Source: Halictus rubicundus | Taxonomy: Eukaryota > Arthropoda > Insecta > Hymenoptera > Halictidae | Length of the DNA stretch: 64,000 nt | Assembly (NCBI RefSeq): GCF_050948215.1 | Contig: NW_027488634.1 | Location: forward strand, 248,001 to 312,000 | Reading direction: 5' to 3' | Part shown: positions 62,651 to 64,000 of the stretch, piece by piece | Position numbering within the stretch: position 1 is the stretch's first letter | Layout of the letters: every line of letters starts with the position of its first letter | Program-made: the position numbers and the translations under genes | Notes under the pieces: model-generated | What the model was told of the DNA's origin: nothing | The model's input: the letters and a program-made list of their open reading frames with translations, nothing else | Databases searched by the model: none

Positions 62651-64000
62651 CCTCTATCCTCTCCTCTATCCTATACTATCCTCTATCCTATCCTATCCTC
62701 TATGCTATCCTACCATCTTTCCTATCCTATCCTCTATCCTATCCTATCCTCTATCCTATACTATCCTCTATCCTATCCTATCCCCTATCCTATCCTATCC
62801 TCTATCCTATCGTATCATCTATCGTATCCTATCCTCTATCCTATCCTATCCTCTATCGTTTCCTCTATACTATCCTATTCTCTGTCCGGTCCTCTATCCG
62901 ATCCTCTATCCTATCCTATCCTGTATCCTGTCCTATCCTCTATCCAATCCTATCCTATATCCTATCCTTTCCTCTATCCTATCCAATCCTCTATCCTATC
63001 CTATCCTCTATCCTATCCTATCCTCTATCCTATCCTATCCTCTATCAGATCCTCAATCCTATCCTATCCTCTATCCTATCCTATCCTCTATCCTATCCTT
63101 TCCTCTATCCTATCCTATACTCTATCGTATCCTATCCTTTATCCTATCCTATCCTCTATCCTATCCGATCCTCTATCCTATCCTATCCTGTATCCTGTCC
63201 TATCCTCTATCCTATCCTATCCTCTATCCTATCCTTTCCTCTATCCTATCCAATCCTCTATCCTATCATATCCTCTATCCTATCGTATCATCTATCGTAT
63301 CCTATCCTCTATCCTATCCTATCCTCTATCCTATCCTATCCTCTATCCTATCCTAACGTCTATCATATCCTATCCTCTATCCTATCCTCTCCTCTATCCT
63401 ATCCTATCCTCTATCCTATCCTACCCTCTATCCTATCCTACCATCTTTCCTATCCTATCCTCTATCCTATCCTATCCTCTATCCTATACTATCCTCTATC
63501 CTATCCTATCCCCTATCCTATCCTATCCTCTATCCTTTCCTCTATCCTATCCTATCCTCTATCCGATCCTCTATCCTATCCTATCCTGTATCCTGTCCTA
63601 TCCTCTATTCAATCCTATCCTATATCCTATCCTTTCCTCTATCCTATCCTACCCTCTATCCCATCCTATCCTCTATCCTATCCTATCCTATCCTCTATCG
63701 TATCCTATCCTTTATCCTATCCTATCCTCTATCCTATCCGATCCTCTACCCTATCCTATCCTGTATCGTGTCCTATCCTCTATCCTATCCTATCCTCTAT
63801 CCTATCCTTTCCTCTATCCTATCCAATCCTCTATCCTATCCTATCCTCTATCCTATCGTATCATCTATCGTATCCTATCCTCTATCCTATCCTATCCTCT
63901 ATCCTATCCTATCCTGTATCCTGTCCTATCCTCTATCCTATCCTATCCACTATCCTATCCTTTCCTCTATCCTATCCAATCCTCTATCCTATCCTATCCT
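62651..64000. repeat. Right-end satellite segment, related units
   Basis: Continues past the 6555-11225 match. A tatgctatcctaccatc motif (62702) repeats, with a C-to-A change, the motif at 61748 (954 bp upstream), and a third taccatctttcc without the ATG lies near 63439. Marks also include a ccggtcc unit (about 62887), cagatcctcaatcc (about 63048), a taacgtc unit (about 63355) and a ctgtatcgtgtcc unit (about 63762). Truncated by the window end. Confidence 0.7.

Larger units (their letters stand above)
1..64000. repeat. Satellite array, 17-bp unit, fills the window
   Basis: The sequence is a continuous tandem array whose commonest unit on the + strand is CTATCCTATCCTATCCT. Each unit is three TATCC pentamers plus TC; units with one, two or four pentamers (7, 12, 22 bp) also occur. 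The consensus has no G, is 14/17 pyrimidine and about 41% GC, so every G on the + strand marks a variant. I see no unique sequence, no gene-like stretch and no inserted element. This is what is expected of eukaryotic heterochromatic satellite DNA; the species and chromosome position cannot be read from it. The family is not one I recognise by name. Every stretch between the listed sub-features is more of the same array. Confidence 0.97.

Noticed and set aside
1..64000. CRISPR array
   Set aside because: Repeats are directly abutting with no unique spacers and no cas genes.
1..64000. Telomeric repeat array
   Set aside because: Neither strand matches a telomere repeat I know (TTAGGG, TTAGG, TTTAGGG types), and the nested HORs are atypical of telomeres.
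1..64000. Coding repeat of an antifreeze, silk or mucin-like protein
   Set aside because: The peptide reads equally in all three frames and unit losses of 5 and 7 bp are tolerated, so no reading frame is protected; no signal peptide or unique ends are seen.
1..64000. tRNA, rRNA or other structured RNA genes
   Set aside because: The strand is almost G-free, so stable self-pairing of the kind these RNAs need is not possible, and no such motif was seen on either strand.
1..64000. Long open frames on the - strand
   Set aside because: The - strand unit AGGATAGGATAGGATAG has TAG in rotating phase, so all three frames are stopped within tens of bases.

Overview
The whole 64 kb window is satellite DNA built from one simple motif. 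I found no stretch that is not a version of it, and no gene, RNA gene, transposon, CRISPR array or promoter that I can support. The basic unit on the + strand is the 17-mer CTATCCTATCCTATCCT (7 C, 7 T, 3 A, no G), which is three TATCC pentamers plus TC. Rarer 7-, 12- and 22-bp units follow the same 5n+2 rule (n = 1, 2, 4). A pure tandem block of this size, with nested higher-order repeats (HORs), points to constitutive heterochromatin (centromeric, pericentromeric, subtelomeric or sex-chromosome) of a eukaryote. I do not recognise the satellite and cannot name a clade.

Many long + strand open frames exist (the longest, 30665-33325, has 886 codons) but they are by-products of the repeat. The 17-bp period leaves remainder 2 on division by 3, so every frame cycles through the same 17-residue peptide and meets no stop until a variant unit supplies TAA or TAG. 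The - strand unit contains TAG three times, so it has no long frames. None is annotated as a gene.

Variant units form fixed haplotypes, and these show the layout: 1-840 mixed array; 841-4682 two tandem 1,921-bp copies; 4683-6554 a rearranged third copy; 6555-11225 an HOR segment that returns at 57103-62650; 11226-13071 short-HOR array; 13072-14592 a copy of about 7745-9275; 14593-15477 short-HOR array; 15478-23091 block A; 23092-30067 a mixed segment; 30068-40817 four HOR units of 2.8-3.7 kb (the last truncated); 40818-48431 block A again, exactly 25,340 bp downstream with no length change; 48432-53729 the mixed segment again (offset near 23.65 kb); 53730-57102 one more HOR unit; 57103-62650 the repeat of 6555-11225; 62651-64000 further related copies running off the end.

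The main biological content is therefore structural: a hierarchy from 5-bp pentamer to 5n+2 unit, to variant haplotypes (including a diverged 95-bp cassette seen 16 times in full), to HORs of 0.8-3.7 kb, to a super-repeat of about 25 kb. Length differences between copies are whole numbers of the local module (7, 12 or 17 bp), as expected from slippage and unequal exchange. Coordinates of repeat edges are approximate to about one or two units, because neighbouring units are alike.
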